Assembly: GCA_003117195.1 (NCBI GenBank)
Contig: BDSI01000035.1
Location: forward strand, 184,001-248,000
DNA length: 64,000 nucleotides
From: Eudorina sp. 2006-703-Eu-15
Lineage: Eukaryota > Chlorophyta > Chlorophyceae > Chlamydomonadales > Volvocaceae
Reading direction: 5' to 3'
Position 1 is the stretch's first letter. Every line of letters begins with the position of its first letter. Positions 44,101 through 56,258 of this stretch are shown one piece after another. The translations under genes and the position numbers were made by a program. The notes below the pieces were generated by a model. That model ran no database searches and was not told the origin of the DNA. It worked only from the letters and a program-made list of their open reading frames with translations.

Positions 44101-46817
44101 GACCTCCGTAGCAGCCTGATGTTAGCCCAAACCCACCCACACGCGGCCTCACAATGGGGGCCCCGCCCCGCCCCGCCCCGCCCCGCCCCGCCCCGCCCCG
44201 CCCCGCCCCGCCCCGCCCCGCCCCGCCCCGCCCCGCCCCGCCCCGCCCCGCCCCGCCCCGCCCCGCCCCGCCCCGCCCCGCCCCGCCCCACCCCGCCCCG
44301 CCCCGCCCCGCCCCGCCCCGGCCCCCCGCCCCGCCCCGCCCCCCCGGCCCCGCCCCGCCCCGCCCCGCCCCCCGGAGCGCCAGGATGAGCACGTCCGCCC
44401 CCCGGTTGGTCCTCTCGGGGCGTTGGGGCTAATCGGCCCCCCGTACCGCCCCACCCATGCCCCGCCTCTTGTCCCCGCACCGCCCCACCTCGGCCCCACC
44501 TGCGGATCCGTTCCGCCTCGTGGTTGCTGACCTCCACCTCCTTGCTTGCGTGCAGGTGCTTGAGCCGGACCGTCCCCGGCTGGCGGCGGGAAGGAGGCGT
44601 CCGGCGGCGTTGGGGGAGAGGTTGGCAAACGACACGAACCGCGGAGAGATGCGCAGAAACGGGCGGAACACAGCGGGAAATCCGAATCAGCAGACCGTGG
44701 GGGGATGACGGGAGCTTGAGGCACGGTCGGAAGATCTAGCCTGGGTGGTGGTCATTCGCGCATGAGGCAGCCACCCATGGGAGCAAGACCCATGGGTCAT
44801 CCTGCCAGGCTGCAACACAGGGACGTGCTCAATGCTCGGCCGACCGCGTGGCGTGGCGTGGCGTGGCGTGACCGCTGGGCCCCTGCCGCAGCTGCCCCCC
44901 GGAGCTCCACAAAACAGATGCGGGACAGCGCACCCCCCTCCCCCCGCGACCCGGGTCAGTGCGCCGCGGCCTAAACCGCCGATCCTTGCGCGAGGGCGGC
45001 CGCAGCGGTTGCTGCTGTCTCAGGGCCCCAGACCGCAGCGCGCCGCCAGCGCCCGCCCCGGCCGTGGCACCTAATGAGCGGGCACCGGTCTCCGCGGGCT
45101 CCGGAACCACAAAGGCCACCCGCCAGCCTCGAGCTCGCACCCAGGAACCCTAGCCCTGACCCAGCCCCAGGACCAGATCCGACACGTCCCATCGTCACCA
45201 CCGAAGCGCGAATGCGTGACAGCACGCATGTATGTGTTTTGGCGGGAAACCCTAGACCCCGCGATTTCATGCGCGCGCGTGTGTGGGGTTGCGCGTGTTT
45301 GGGTGTGTGGGTGTGTGTATGGGTGTGTGCTAAAAGAAGTGGGCTGCGAGGCCGGAGGGCAGGGATGGGTGTGCTCAGCAAGCAACCCGACCCGGCGAAC
45401 GTCGTCACGGCGGCCCCTCAACACCGGCGGCACCTGAGACACCGCGCTCCTACCCCCACCTCCCGCGAGCCCACCCCGGCCTACCTGCGGCCCCCAGGAC
45501 CCGCCCGCCGCCAGGCTCCGCAGCGGGTCGCCTCCGCCGCCCCCGCCCCCGCCCCCGCCGTTCAAGCCCCCTCCGCCGACTCCCAGGTACTGCCCGTACT
45601 GATCCGCGCCGCCCTGCGCCTCCGCCTCCGCCGCCGCCGCCGCCTCCTTGCTGACGCCGCACACCCCGCAGAGGCCGAAGACCCACACGGGGTGCGCGCA
45701 GGCCGCCGCCGCTGCCGCCACCGCCGCCGCGCGGCTGGAGGTAGAGGTCGTGACGCGGGCGGCCGCGGCTGCCGCCGCAGCCACCCGGCTGCCGCCGCTG
45801 CCGCTGCTGCCTCCTCGCCCGCCGCTCGGCCCCGATCCAGAGGGGCCGGCAGCGGCTGCGCCGTCCGTCCGTCCGCCGCCGCCGCCTGCCCCGAGCTCCT
45901 CCACGTCACCAAAGCGGATCATCCGCTGGCGCTTTGGAGGGGGCGGCTCGTAGCCTGTCCGCCAAGACAGGGGTCATGCACCCCGAATGAGAGCGGGAGA
46001 TGTGTATTGGTGGGTTGGGATGGGGGGCAAGCTGGATGCATGTGTGTTTGGGGGGGGGGACTGATAGGGCTCAGTGGGAGGTCCCCGGGGAGGACCTCCG
46101 AGCAGGGAACCCCAGGATTCAAGGCGGATAATAGGAGGAATCCGATCGGTGGTGGTGGTGGTGGTGGTGGCGTGAACAGGCCGATGGATGGAGTCGAGGT
46201 GTGTGTGTGTGTGTGTGTGTGTGGAGACCCGCCGCTGAGGGTCACCAAGACGCACGCACAGGCAGGGGCGGGCGAAACGGTGTGTGTGGTTCCGTGGCGG
46301 AGTGCGTAACCCAGGATCGGTACCCATAACCATAGCCATAACCGATTTGTCGGTAGCGGGCCCCACAGCTTGGAGGTGACCCTCCGGATTGCGTTGTTTG
46401 CCTGGACTGGCAGGTTGGAGGGCGCGCCCCCCCTTTCTGGAGTCCGACCAAGTGCTGTGGCACAGCAGGAGGACCCCGTGAGGAATGGAAAGCGGTGGCA
46501 CACCACCCTGCTCGCTCACCGATGTCGTCCTGAAGTTCTATTACTTCTTGGAATCCCTTGTCACCCAATTCATCCAGGTCAACCTCTGAGCTTGACGCGG
46601 AGTTCCCGCCCTCGCCGTCCTCGTCGGCACTGCGTGCGCCACCTTCTTCGGCCTGTGCCACAGATCAGCCTGACTAAATACAGTAGACTAAATACAGTAG
46701 ATGTAGTCGTGTATGCAAACCCCGTACCTCTTCCTGCTCCCCGTCTTCGCCAAAGTCATCGAACGCGGCCGCGAGCTCATCATCTAAGCTGCCACCCGGA
46801 GAATTTGGATCCGACAT
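38152..46817 (-). CDS. FCP1: FCP1/CPL-type RNA polymerase II CTD phosphatase with BRCT domain
   Basis: FCP1-type enzymes remove phosphate from the C-terminal repeats of the RNA polymerase II large subunit in the nucleus. Exons in transcript order: 46728-46817, 46520-46652, 45485-45954, 44500-44579, 43566-43707, 42990-43082, 42498-42568, 42062-42151, 41372-41447, 40951-41022, 40615-40685, 39805-39895, 39118-39276, 38869-38933, 38152-38365. All are GT-AG and in phase, giving about 638 residues. An acidic N terminus is followed by CAHPVWVFGLCGVCG (a C/H/C/C pattern like the family's zinc knuckle, after an Ala/Gly-rich insertion). The catalytic motif is ILILDLDHTLLNS (DxDxT), then KLRPGVFEFLE, YEMHIYTMGDKTYA and LVLDDTEMVWPGHRRNLLQ. 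The BRCT part is GCRITFSRCWPQ to VVLPSWLQACSFRW. The C-terminal exon is Gly/Ala-rich, as in some algal proteins. Confidence 0.93.
39426..39510. repeat. 9-bp tandem repeat (TGCGGTACA)n
   Basis: About nine units of TGCGGTACA and variants such as TGCGCCACA lie in the FCP1 intron between exons 39805-39895 and 39118-39276. Confidence 0.88.
40163..40363 (+). repeat. Dispersed ~200-bp structured repeat, copy 2
   Basis: Second copy of the repeat at 13043-13243, in the FCP1 intron 39896-40614 and antisense to that gene. GT microsatellites flank it on both sides, as if it had inserted into, or carried, a GT tract. The hairpin at 40196-40219 is kept, with one paired substitution and one mismatch. Confidence 0.9.
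41877..41917 (+). repeat. Short interspersed repeat, GGCAGCAGCGCAG family (divergent)
   Basis: Reads CCAGCAGTCAGCGCAGTGCA then CCGTCCACCAATCTC. It lies in an FCP1 intron, antisense. Confidence 0.5.
42808..42858 (+). repeat. Short interspersed repeat, GGCAGCAGCGCAG family (divergent)
   Basis: Reads GGGGCGCAATTTGAATATGT then CTGTCCACCGATCTCC and a C-rich tail. It lies in an FCP1 intron, antisense, 118 bp before a better copy. Confidence 0.55.
42926..42980 (+). repeat. Short interspersed repeat, GGCAGCAGCGCAG family
   Basis: Reads GCTCTGGCAGCAGCGCAGTA then AAATATGCCTACCAATTTCC and a C tract. It lies in the FCP1 intron that follows exon 42990-43082, antisense. Confidence 0.8.
43728..43815. repeat. 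GGTGGCGGCAGA-type minisatellite
   Basis: Fifteen-base units of the GGCAGAGGTGGTGGC type lie just upstream (in the transcript) of FCP1 exon 43566-43707. The transcript reads them as C-rich, so they may double as the pyrimidine tract of that acceptor. Confidence 0.9.
44161..44375. repeat. Pentamer repeat (CCCCG)n
   Basis: About 40 units, perfect for the first 120 bases and then with small variants, lie in the FCP1 intron 43708-44499. In the FCP1 transcript it reads as (GGGGC)n. Confidence 0.96.
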
Positions 46818-49808
46818 TATTCATGTAAACGAATGGCATGCGAGAGATGCGCTCCGTAATCAACACTGGACAGCGACAACTCGAGCTGGGAACTCTTAAT
46901 GATTGTGCTGATATTGTACACGCTAATGATCCGAATATCGTCATCATATAATGGGCGTGTCTCTTCGGCGTGCCTGCGCGCGGAGTCACCGGTATTGCCG
47001 GACCAGATGTAACCGTCGCAACCGTCGGAGGATGAATACAACCTTGCACACTCATGGCATCCATCTCGCATGAATGTTACGACTGACACAAGACTATCAC
47101 TTTCATTCTCAACGATGAACATGCGTGAAGGACTTACTGACGACGACGTCGCACCTCCCATGTCATACATGAGATGGAAGGCACGTTGCAGAGTCTCTGA
47201 ACACAGCAACCGGAACGCGATGGGACGAAAGTAACAACATGGCAGCTAAGCAACCCGTCGGATCCCGTTGGCTGTGATTCTGGCTGTACGTATATATAGG
47301 AGTTCTTTGCTGAATTGTCTCAGTACTGTTCGAGCTGCTCTGCGCGGCTCTTGTGTTTGATGCCATATGCGGACACGTATGCGCATGGCACCTCGTGCGG
47401 ATGAAATTGCCCGCGCCCCTAAAACATGATGATCTTAACATGTAATGCAATGTATCACATGGCACGTGGCACGCTCACAACGCGATGTCATACGTACGAG
47501 CCCACATTCCCACGGAACGAGGCGGCTTTCGGCGGCCAGCGGCGGCCGACCTTTGTTCGGGCGGATTCCCAGAGCAGGCGCTTATGGTGCTGTCATGTCG
47601 CCGCTTCCACCGAACTTGTCACATCGTTTGCCCCGCACTGGTTTCCTTCAGCCCAGCGGCGTTGCCGTGCCATGTGTCAAGTCATGTACCGGTATGCTGA
47701 TGTATGTGACGCACGGCGCGGGCAATTCGAGGCAACCCGACGGGTGTGACGGGGACCACGACAGCTGGTGTCGATAATTGGTTGAGGAAATTGTTGAAGG
47801 AAATCAATGGGTGGGCCAGTCGACCCCTATCAGTTTCCTTCAGCTGCACGGACGGGTTCGAGTGACGCCTGTGAAGGAACGGTGCAAGGGATCGACCAGC
47901 GACATGACGTACGCGCGAATCATTACCAGCGAAGTCCGTTCTTATATAAATTTGCGGTTGACTTTTGCTCCCCATCAGCAGCAGCAACTGGCGTTTGGGG
48001 GCAGATTAACTGACGGTGGGGCCCTTAAATCAACCGCGACGGTTGGACGCCGCGTCAGCAAAAATGACAGAGCACCTGCAGCAGCTCCCTGCAGAGCACC
48101 TGCAGGGACAAATATCATAAAATGTGTTCGGAATCCATGTCATACCTTTGCAGCACAGTACGACACCTTCATGGGCATCCTCCAGTGGCAGGGTATGCGT
48201 CGTGCTATCGCACCTCGTCGCATGCACAAGCAGCGCCGAGCCCCCGAGCGCGGAGCATGTGGAGCTTCAGTGTCTTATCAACCAATGGCTCAGCGCTTGC
48301 ATACATTGCGGTATGGCCATTTTGTCATCTGGGTCATATTCCTTGTTTTGAGCGATGCGGTAGTACCGCAAGGCTTTGTCGCACGTATTTGAATGGGGAG
48401 GATAGCGAGGTAGGGGCGCTCGAGCTTAGGGCCCCAGCTCGCCGAGCTACCTTATCTTCGTGCGTGGTCAGATGATCCTTGCGGGCCGCAGGACCCCGTG
48501 TCTCCATCACGCCCACGGCCCAGGATCAGGAATGGGACCACGCAGGGCCCCGTACGGTCAAAGTGCCTTAAGGCCAGTGGGCCATGTTGATGAGACCGCA
48601 AGCGAACGTGCGTCTCAGAAAGGCGCATTCGGTCGCAGCGGGGGACTCGGGCACTCGGTCCGCGGACTCGGTCCTCGGTCGAATGGAGAATACCCCACGA
48701 GCAGTCATCGCAACGGAAGGTCCGCCCGCCTCTGGCACCCCTTCACGACATCCCCTCTTGACTTTACCCAGGATGGATCTTGTCGGAGATCTAAAGCTCA
48801 GCCCGCGCTGATGCCGTTTTGCAAGATTTGACCGGAAATATTAGCCGAGATGGTAGCATCAATACAATGGAGCTCCAGTCCCGCACACTCACTTGCCCAG
48901 CAAGGTAAGAACCGGCAGGGCGCGGAACAGCCCGTGCGGGGCCCCCGAATGCCCGATACAAGCCATGCGCAGGAGGCTTCTAGATCCCCGAACGTTCTCG
49001 AACATTGTTACTGTCACATCTTTGGTGCGTGTTGGGTCGGAGAAGCCGCAGAGAAATGCAGGAAGCAACAGTCGAATCTTGTCCGGACGGGACCTGGGCA
49101 TGGCCGTTCAGTTGCTGCATCCACCCAAATACACGACAACAAGTGAAATCCACATCCATATGAACCAATGACAACCTTTACACTATGCACAGGAGGTAGT
49201 GTAAGGAGATACGGTCCTCGTAACGTTTCAAAGCGCAGCGGTGCAAAAAACAAGAGCGATGCAGTAAAATCCTGCGTCAAAGGCAAAGAAATCCGACTGC
49301 AACAACACCAAGTACATTTACATTATAGTGGTGAATGATCAACACATGCTGATGGGGGCTGATGGAATCATGATGGGTCGAAGCGGTCGAAGGTTGTGAA
49401 TCTGTCATCCCGTTGACTCACGTCACGACAAGCACCGCCGAACGTGTCTGAATACGTCATCAACCGATGGAACTGTAGAATCTTACATCTTATGAATCAT
49501 CCCAGCGGATGCAATCAGGGTCGCTCGCCAGCTTCGGTGCCTGCGGGAATGCTTGGCCCGTACACCTCCCGTGCATTCGCGGCCCTGCAGGGTCCCGTTA
49601 TAGGGCCTCATCTGGTACGCATAGACAGCAAAGTCGCAATCGTCTTGTCTCTTCAGAAGTACTTACTGCATGTTGTTCGTTTGCCTATAGCTATCCCAAC
49701 GGTTACCAGTCGTCAGCTGTACGCTTCCATCCTTCTCCCATACTCTCAAGTGTCCCTTCAGTTTAGCCTTCCTTTGCACAATCATCAATTCTGTATGCTG
49801 GTCCCGTC
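46818..49808. other. Intergenic, divergent, no gene recognised
   Basis: FCP1 (minus) and kinase A (plus) start at the two ends, so both promoters lie here. Three kilobases is long for two promoters, and a small gene could be hidden, but the frames of 100-204 residues (for example near 47163-47465 and 47778-48392) have no family resemblance that I can see. The stretch is AT-richer than the neighbouring genes and almost free of microsatellites. Confidence 0.6.
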
Positions 49809-51842
49809 ATGTCGGCGTCGGGGATAGGTATGGATCCGCTTTCCAAGTACAAGGTGAGCGGCGTTTCAGTTCGGGCCCTACGCTTGGATATCCTCCACTG
49901 GTCAAATGTAACATAGACGCGACCTATGTTATTGTGTTTAGGTAATTAACACGTTAGGGAGCGGCACCTTCGGTGCTGTTCAGGAGGTGGAGGACGTTAC
50001 GACGGGCAAGCATCACGCAATGAAGACGCTCGCGCTGCACAGTATAACCAGCTACGTAGAGGCAGAAATTTCAAACCACAAGGCGCTCGTTCACCCACAC
50101 ATTGTCCAGTTCCGCGAGGCATTCCGTACGAACAGCTCACTGCACATCGTCATGGAGCTCGCGAACGGCGGCAGCCTCTTCGACCGGCTGAGGGAAGAGA
50201 AGAAGCTCTCAGAGAAGGAATCACGGTGGTACTTCCAGCAGCTGATCATCGCCGTGGACTTCTGCCACAAACGTGGTGTCGCCAAGTACGTACGCGTGCA
50301 GGCGTCGCGTGTCCCTCTTGACACATCCCCACCCCCAAAACCGAGGCAGGGGCCCTTTCACCATATGACCAGCAACCGTGGACGGACGCAAGCAACGCGC
50401 GCGGCCAGCCGAATGATTGATCATGCGACCATGTGTGACAGCCGAAGCCGGGCAACTGGGCCTGTCCCTCATGCCGGGGTGTTCGCCTGCCGGGTGCCGG
50501 CCCCTGCTGCCCCTACCGGCCTCCCGCCAGACAGCACAGCAAACCCCTCAGCAGTCGCGGCATGATTGCAAGGGCAGCAACGCCCTGGTCAGGAATAAGC
50601 TCCTCGGATCCTCTCACGCAACCAACTAACGAACTAACAAACTAACCCTCCCTCGCGCCGTGGTTCGCAGCCGGGACATCAAGCTGGAGAACCTGCTGCT
50701 GCACGCCGAGATGCAGCTGCCACAGCCTATCCTGAAGATGTGCGATTTCGGCTACAGCAAGGCGTATCACCAGTCCGCAGCCAAGACCGTGGTGGGTACG
50801 CTCAGCTACATGGCCCCGGAGGTGCTTGACACGAGCCGAGGGCGGCGGGAGTACGATGCGGCGATGACGGACGTCTGGAGCTGCGGAGTGGTCCTTTACA
50901 TTATGTTGTACGGGTGAGTACGGCAACGTGGGGAGACGGGAGCGGCACTTCCACCCTTGGTCCATAAGCCGAGAGACACACACACATATATATATGTAGT
51001 TCTCTTTAACACACATATATACACACAGTCATCTATGTTTTATGGGCTGGCAGTGGCAGTTGTGCGGCATACGGACACTTCCCGGGCTTAGCTATGGCCC
51101 TATCATGTCACAACACTCAAGCGATGCCAGCCCACGAAAACACACACGCCACTGGGGCGCTGGCCGCTGGGGGCGGCCCCCGGCGCCCCGCGCATGGCAA
51201 ACCCCACACGTACACCGGCCGATCTTTCCCGCTGTGTGGGTCACCCCCGTCCCCATCCTTATATTCCTGCGACAGGGTCTACCCCTTTGACCATTGGAAC
51301 GTGGACAAGGGATGCAGCGAGACCGAGAAGATGCGGCGCATGCTGGAGCGCATGCAGGCGGAGGCGTACCGGCTGTACCCCGAGGTGCCGGTCAGCGAGG
51401 GCTGCATCGAGATGCTGCGGGGCCTGCTCAAGCCCGACCCGCAGCAGCGCTTCACGGTGGAGCAGATCCTGCAGCACCCCTGGTTCCTCAGGGGACTGCC
51501 GAAGCTGGTGCGTGACGTGCTCAAGGCGGCGGGCGCTCCGGAACCCGTGGAAACGCGTGGCATCCTTTAAAGGTTCTGGTACAATAACAAGCGTCCTTAA
51601 AAAGCCTGGGACATGCGGGGCCTGCCTCGGTGGCCGGGCGCCGGTCCTGTAAGGATGCAGTTCGGGTTTCCTCGCCGCCGTACGTTACGTGACCCCGTCA
51701 CGCCGTACAACTCATAACACCGAACTCCTGCACCTGTGCTATCTCGCCGCAGGCTCTGGGAATGAACGGGTTTTACCTAGAGCTGAGCAAGGCCCGCAAC
51801 GGAGAGAGCACCCGCAATGTCGTGAACGAGCAGCAGTCATGA
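49809..51842 (+). CDS. SnRK2-like serine/threonine protein kinase A
   Basis: This is a small single-domain kinase of the plant and algal SnRK2 type. In Chlamydomonas, members of this group control sulfur- and stress-acclimation; the role of this copy is unknown. Exons: 49809-49853, 49942-50285, 50671-50913, 51276-51507, 51753-51842, giving 317 residues. Visible motifs are GSGTFGAV (P-loop), AMKTL (ATP lysine), VANRDIKLENLLL (catalytic loop with NRD in place of HRD, normal for this group), CDFGYSKAY (DFG), GTLSYMAPEV and LKPDPQQRFTVEQILQHPWF. An intron splits the N of NRD. The C terminus is short, with no long acidic tail. A paralogue lies 4.4 kb downstream. Confidence 0.93.
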
Positions 51843-54800
51843 TGCGTGGCGGCGGCTTGCGTGACCCGCGGCCATGCGACCCGTGGCCATGCGACCCGCG
51901 GGTCACGACGGAAGGGTGCGCTCAGCGGCTGCCGTACACGCGGATGCACGGGGATAACGCACTGCGGCTAGCTGCGGCGACGCGGCGTGGTCCGCAGCTG
52001 CTACTGTACGCACCTACGCACCAACAGGGTTGCGAGCAGCGTGAGACAAAGCCCCGTCCGGATGCCATACCGGGTGTGGAGCTCCAGGGTGGAGCACCCA
52101 TCAGTGTGGATTGAGCACAGAGGGGAACACCCCTGGTGCGGTTGGGTGTAGTCCCGGGAGCGGGGATGGGGGAGGCGGCCTGCGGTCGGGGGTACAGCCT
52201 CACTAACGGCCAACGGTCCATTCGGTCGAACCCCCAGGAGCGCCCGCAGCACATCCGCGCCGCCAACCGCGTCAACCGCGTCAACCGCGTCAACGCAGCG
52301 GGGCTCAGATGGGATTGCCCAGGCCGCTGTCTGTCTGTCTGTCTGTCTGTCCGTCGCCGAAGCTGGAAGCCACGAGCGCGCGGCCCATGTGGGGACGTAA
52401 CCAGGGAGCCTCAGCCAGGTAGTAGTAACCGTTACAGGGCGGCCAGGTAGCTAGGTAGCGTGAAACTGCCCTTAGGGGGCGCGCGTCAAGGCGGTTGTGG
52501 TGAGAAGGTAGGAGGACGAGACGTCGCCGTCTCGGGCGGAAGGTTTGGTTAGGGGTGGTTAGGTCTTAGGTCAGCAGCGGAGTGTTCCCATGGGGCCTTG
52601 ATGGGCCCGTTCGTTGGGGCAGGAGCAATCACTTCATCGGACCCGAACGCCCACCCAGCACAGCCAGACGCGAAAGCAACGCGGCGGAGTGCTTTCTGCT
52701 TCCCTTGTTGCCCCTGGCCGATTTGCGGCGCGCACCATTTCGCCCTTTGGGGCCATTACACTGAGCTCGGAATGGGGGAGTGTGGGGACGGATGATGACC
52801 AAGAATGGGCGATGCAGCTGGGCGGGTGGGCGGGTTGGGACCCTGGATCGGAGGACCGCGGCAGGCGAGCTGAACGACAGGAGGCATAGCTCACCAGCAC
52901 GTATTCATGTCCGCGAGTTGAATTCAAAGAATTCATGATTGTCCAATTGTGCTCGGTGCTGGCGTGACCGGTGGGGGATGCACGGAATGGCGGCCGTCAG
53001 GGCTACGCGTCGCACTTGCCGGTATGTGAGCCAGAAGGTCGAGGCAATAGGGCGCCCGCGGAACGGGTCATGTACTGCGCTGCTGCGCCGGCTGTGCGGT
53101 AATACGCATTTAGTACGGTGGTGTGTTGTATGTTGTATGTTGTATGTTGTATGTTGTGGTTGTATGTGTGCATCAGTGAGTGTGTGGCTGGCGATGACCG
53201 GCGCCCGCGGCCCCCCGTGTGTGTGATTCTGAAAACACATTGGTGTGGCATAGCGGGCCCCATGTTGGAGCGGCCCGCATGTTGGAGCGGCCCCCATGTT
53301 GGCTGAGGAGCCGACCATCCGTGCACGACATCAAGTACTGGTGGCTGGGGGGCCCAGGGGGCCTCCCACGTGCCACGTCCGACGTCCCATGCGTTGGCGA
53401 CCGCATGCCATCACGGTTGGCACGACCCGTCGCAGACGGATAGTGTATTCGGGCTGCAGTCGTTACCGCAGAACCGACCGACTCACGAGCGCGCGCGCGA
53501 TTTGGGCATCCTGGGGATTGCCATCGAATCCTGCTCGACACCTTGTCTGCGGCCGGCCAGCCTGGACCGGTGGGCAACGTGTGCTTTAGCTGGATTTTGT
53601 TTTGGAGTGGAGCAGAGAACGGCAGGTGCCGTTGGGTATGTGAGTACGGCTGCTGTTCGTGCGGAGCCGGTGCGCGTTCTCGTGCAGGACAATCGGACGC
53701 GTGCTGCACGGCAGTTGTACAGTCACACTTGTCGCACGGCTCCTGGGCTGGGCCCTCGTACGCATGGTGTGGGCGGGGGTTGGGCATATGGAGCCTTGCC
53801 TGCAGCGGATCCCCTGAGCATCTGTTATGTGCTAGTTTGGTTCGCATTTTGTCCTGTGTCGTTGCGGCTTTGGATGGTCATAGGTCCGGTTCTTCGCGTT
53901 TGTCGTTCGGCAGTTGTCGGTTAGCACGGCTCGGCGATGATGAGGCGGTTGCATGTTCCCCAGTTTCGGTCGATCGTTTGTCACGGACTCAGCAAGGGCG
54001 GAAGGCGTTTGGCGGGCTCTCGCCTCAAAGCCTTTCCCGGTCCCTAGTCAGGCAAGGTGATTGCAGATGCCTCCAAAATACTTGAAATGGCACCTATTTT
54101 CCTCGTCCCGACAGCGCTTGACCGGGCAGTCGACTTGAAGAAAGTGCCAAAGGCCCAGGCAGGCCTAATACCTCGTCGTCCGCTACCCCTGCAAGCCGCG
54201 GGCAGTACACAAGGCAGTGCACCTGGACTAGACCTGGTTGCCTGGACAAAGCGAGCGGGGCTGCCTCGAAGGGTGTAATCTTCAGTGGTCCTGCCGCCAC
54301 GCCCCTGCCGCACTGAGATTTGCAACAGTGTGGAGTGTGCCATCCACGGTAACTCCGCAAAGGGTTGCCTACATAGTACATACGCGCATCCCCTTTGCGT
54401 GTTGCTGCCAATTTCGGCCCACGCAGCCTGCCAAACATGCCCAACAACCGCATGGGTGGGTACACATCGACATGCACCGAGCGAGCGACCTCAGCGGGCG
54501 GTGTGGGGCGTTGCTTGTATCCAGCAACCTTCCCAGAAGCAGACTCGTGCCTGCCCGTGAACGGACCGACACGGGCAACATGCTAGCGCTCCGCCACGTC
54601 ACAACGGGCCATGTAGGATGCCGTACTGTACGGCGCTGGCTCAGATGAGGACACGTACTTCTTGCCAAGTAAACAGTCATGCGCTGCCAATCAAGCGGTC
54701 AGACATCTCATTGTGTGGTAGCTGAGCGTGTGGGCGCGCCGCGGTGGGTTCGGGGGATGTAGGCGGCATGCAAAACCGTGCAAGAGGCAGGTTCAGGCGT

Positions 54801-56258
54801 TCAGGAAGGTCAAGCGGCGCGCACTGTCACGCTGGGCTACGACGTGGCGAGAGCCAGTTTCACTATGGAACTTAACTTCCTTGCATAATTGTAGCCTCAA
54901 ATAATCATAAGGGAGTCAGTGCCAGTCATGTGGCGTACTCCGTGCACTGCTGAAGCAGGGCCAGTCAGGGCCAGTTCTGAGATGGCGACGGATAGTGACA
55001 TGGGCGGCGGCGTGCGCTATTGCAGCTGTCAAAGTGTTGGAAGGGGCGCCCCGATCACAGCGGCTATCCTGTGCCGCCACCCGTTCATCGTCGAACCCAA
55101 ATGATCTCAAACGGGCAGAGCGGCATGCCGGTCCGTTCTTGAAGCAAATTCTCGCCCAGCTTCGTGCCACTTCCCTAGGACGAACGGTAACCGTGCTTTC
55201 CTGAGACCATTCGAGGCGGTCAGCGAGGCCAGGAGAGCGTTTCCAACGACAGAAACGGACAAGCCACGGGCGTAACTCGTCGACCCGTAAAAACGGGCAG
55301 ACGGTGCGATTTCACGCGCACGTGATTCAGGCGATCCATCCATCAGGGCAGGTAGTCCACTTCAGGGTTTAGCAGTCGAATGGATGGTATGGGCTTTGGG
55401 CTTGGACGTGCTTGGGCTGATACACTAGCTGCCCCTGACAGTGTGTGAGATATGCTGCAGCCGTCGGCCCATGAGCCAAGTGAAAAGCAGGCAGGTGATA
55501 CAGCACACATAACTTGGAGAACTCGGGCCAGTGGCTTGTGACATGGGGCGCCTGTGAGGCTCGCGCCTATCCCGATGTGGGGGCACGCGCCCTCACATCG
55601 GGATAGGCGCGAGCCTTCTCGTTACGCACTTTCGCGCATCCCTCTTCGCCCATTAAAAGTTTTCAATCTACGGGTTGCAAAAACAACGTTGCCATATCAG
55701 TTATGGGACAGGCGGAAGGTCCAGAAGGTCACAAGACCTTCGGTCGGAACCCGTTGCTTGCCTCCCGTCATACCGTTGCTGTCCTGCCGGTCTTGGGCTG
55801 ATCTTTGCAACCATCTGCAAATGCGAAGGCAGTAGGTCGCAGTACTTAACCAAGGTGTCACAGGGCAAAACAAGGCAAGGAGCTGTCTGGCCCGACGCGA
55901 AGCAGCGTTAGTACGGCAGGAGCAGCAGTTGGTAACCGTTACACGCCGCCGATTATAACCACGCAACGTTAACATGTAAATATACGAAAAAGCAAGTCCA
56001 CATACGTTTACTGTCATCTGAAGTATCTCTTTGACAGAACGACAACGACTGGCCCCACCTTCCACTCTGTCCTTCCTTCTCGGCAAAATACTTGATAATT
56101 AGCTCCAACTGTACTTGCCTACACACTGCCGAAAATCTCACAGCGCATTGTAGAACGTAGAAGTACCCAACCCGGACCTGAACGGGCTTCGTTACCCACG
56201 GCGACCTGAAAGATAGAGTATTTTTGACACGACCACAAAAACGGCTTGTGGGACCAGG
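51843..56258. other. Between the two kinases, no gene recognised
   Basis: No frame here resembles a known family. Short tandem repeats occur: CTGT at 52327-52350, TTGTATG at 53126-53160, and an 18-base unit with CATGTTGGAGCGG at 53260-53303. A 60-base palindrome at 55557-55616 is the only strong structure. The promoter of kinase B should lie at the right end. Composition is less GC-rich than in the large genes to the left. Confidence 0.6.
55557..55616. other. Perfect 23-bp inverted repeat (hairpin)
   Basis: The arm 55557-55579 is the exact reverse complement of 55594-55616. The 14-base centre can pair four more bases (one G-T), leaving a six-base loop. The arms contain CTCGCGCCTATCCCGATG. 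It lies 640 bp ahead of kinase B. Confidence 0.95.

Noticed and set aside
44090..44724. Arg/Gly/Ala or Pro/Ala-rich frames on both strands
   Set aside because: They arise from the CCCCG pentamer tract in an FCP1 intron; the true FCP1 exon 44500-44579 uses only a small part of this region.
47778..48392. 204-residue plus-strand frame upstream of kinase A
   Set aside because: There is no family resemblance, low-confidence composition, and a shorter overlapping frame in another phase. A species-specific gene cannot be excluded.
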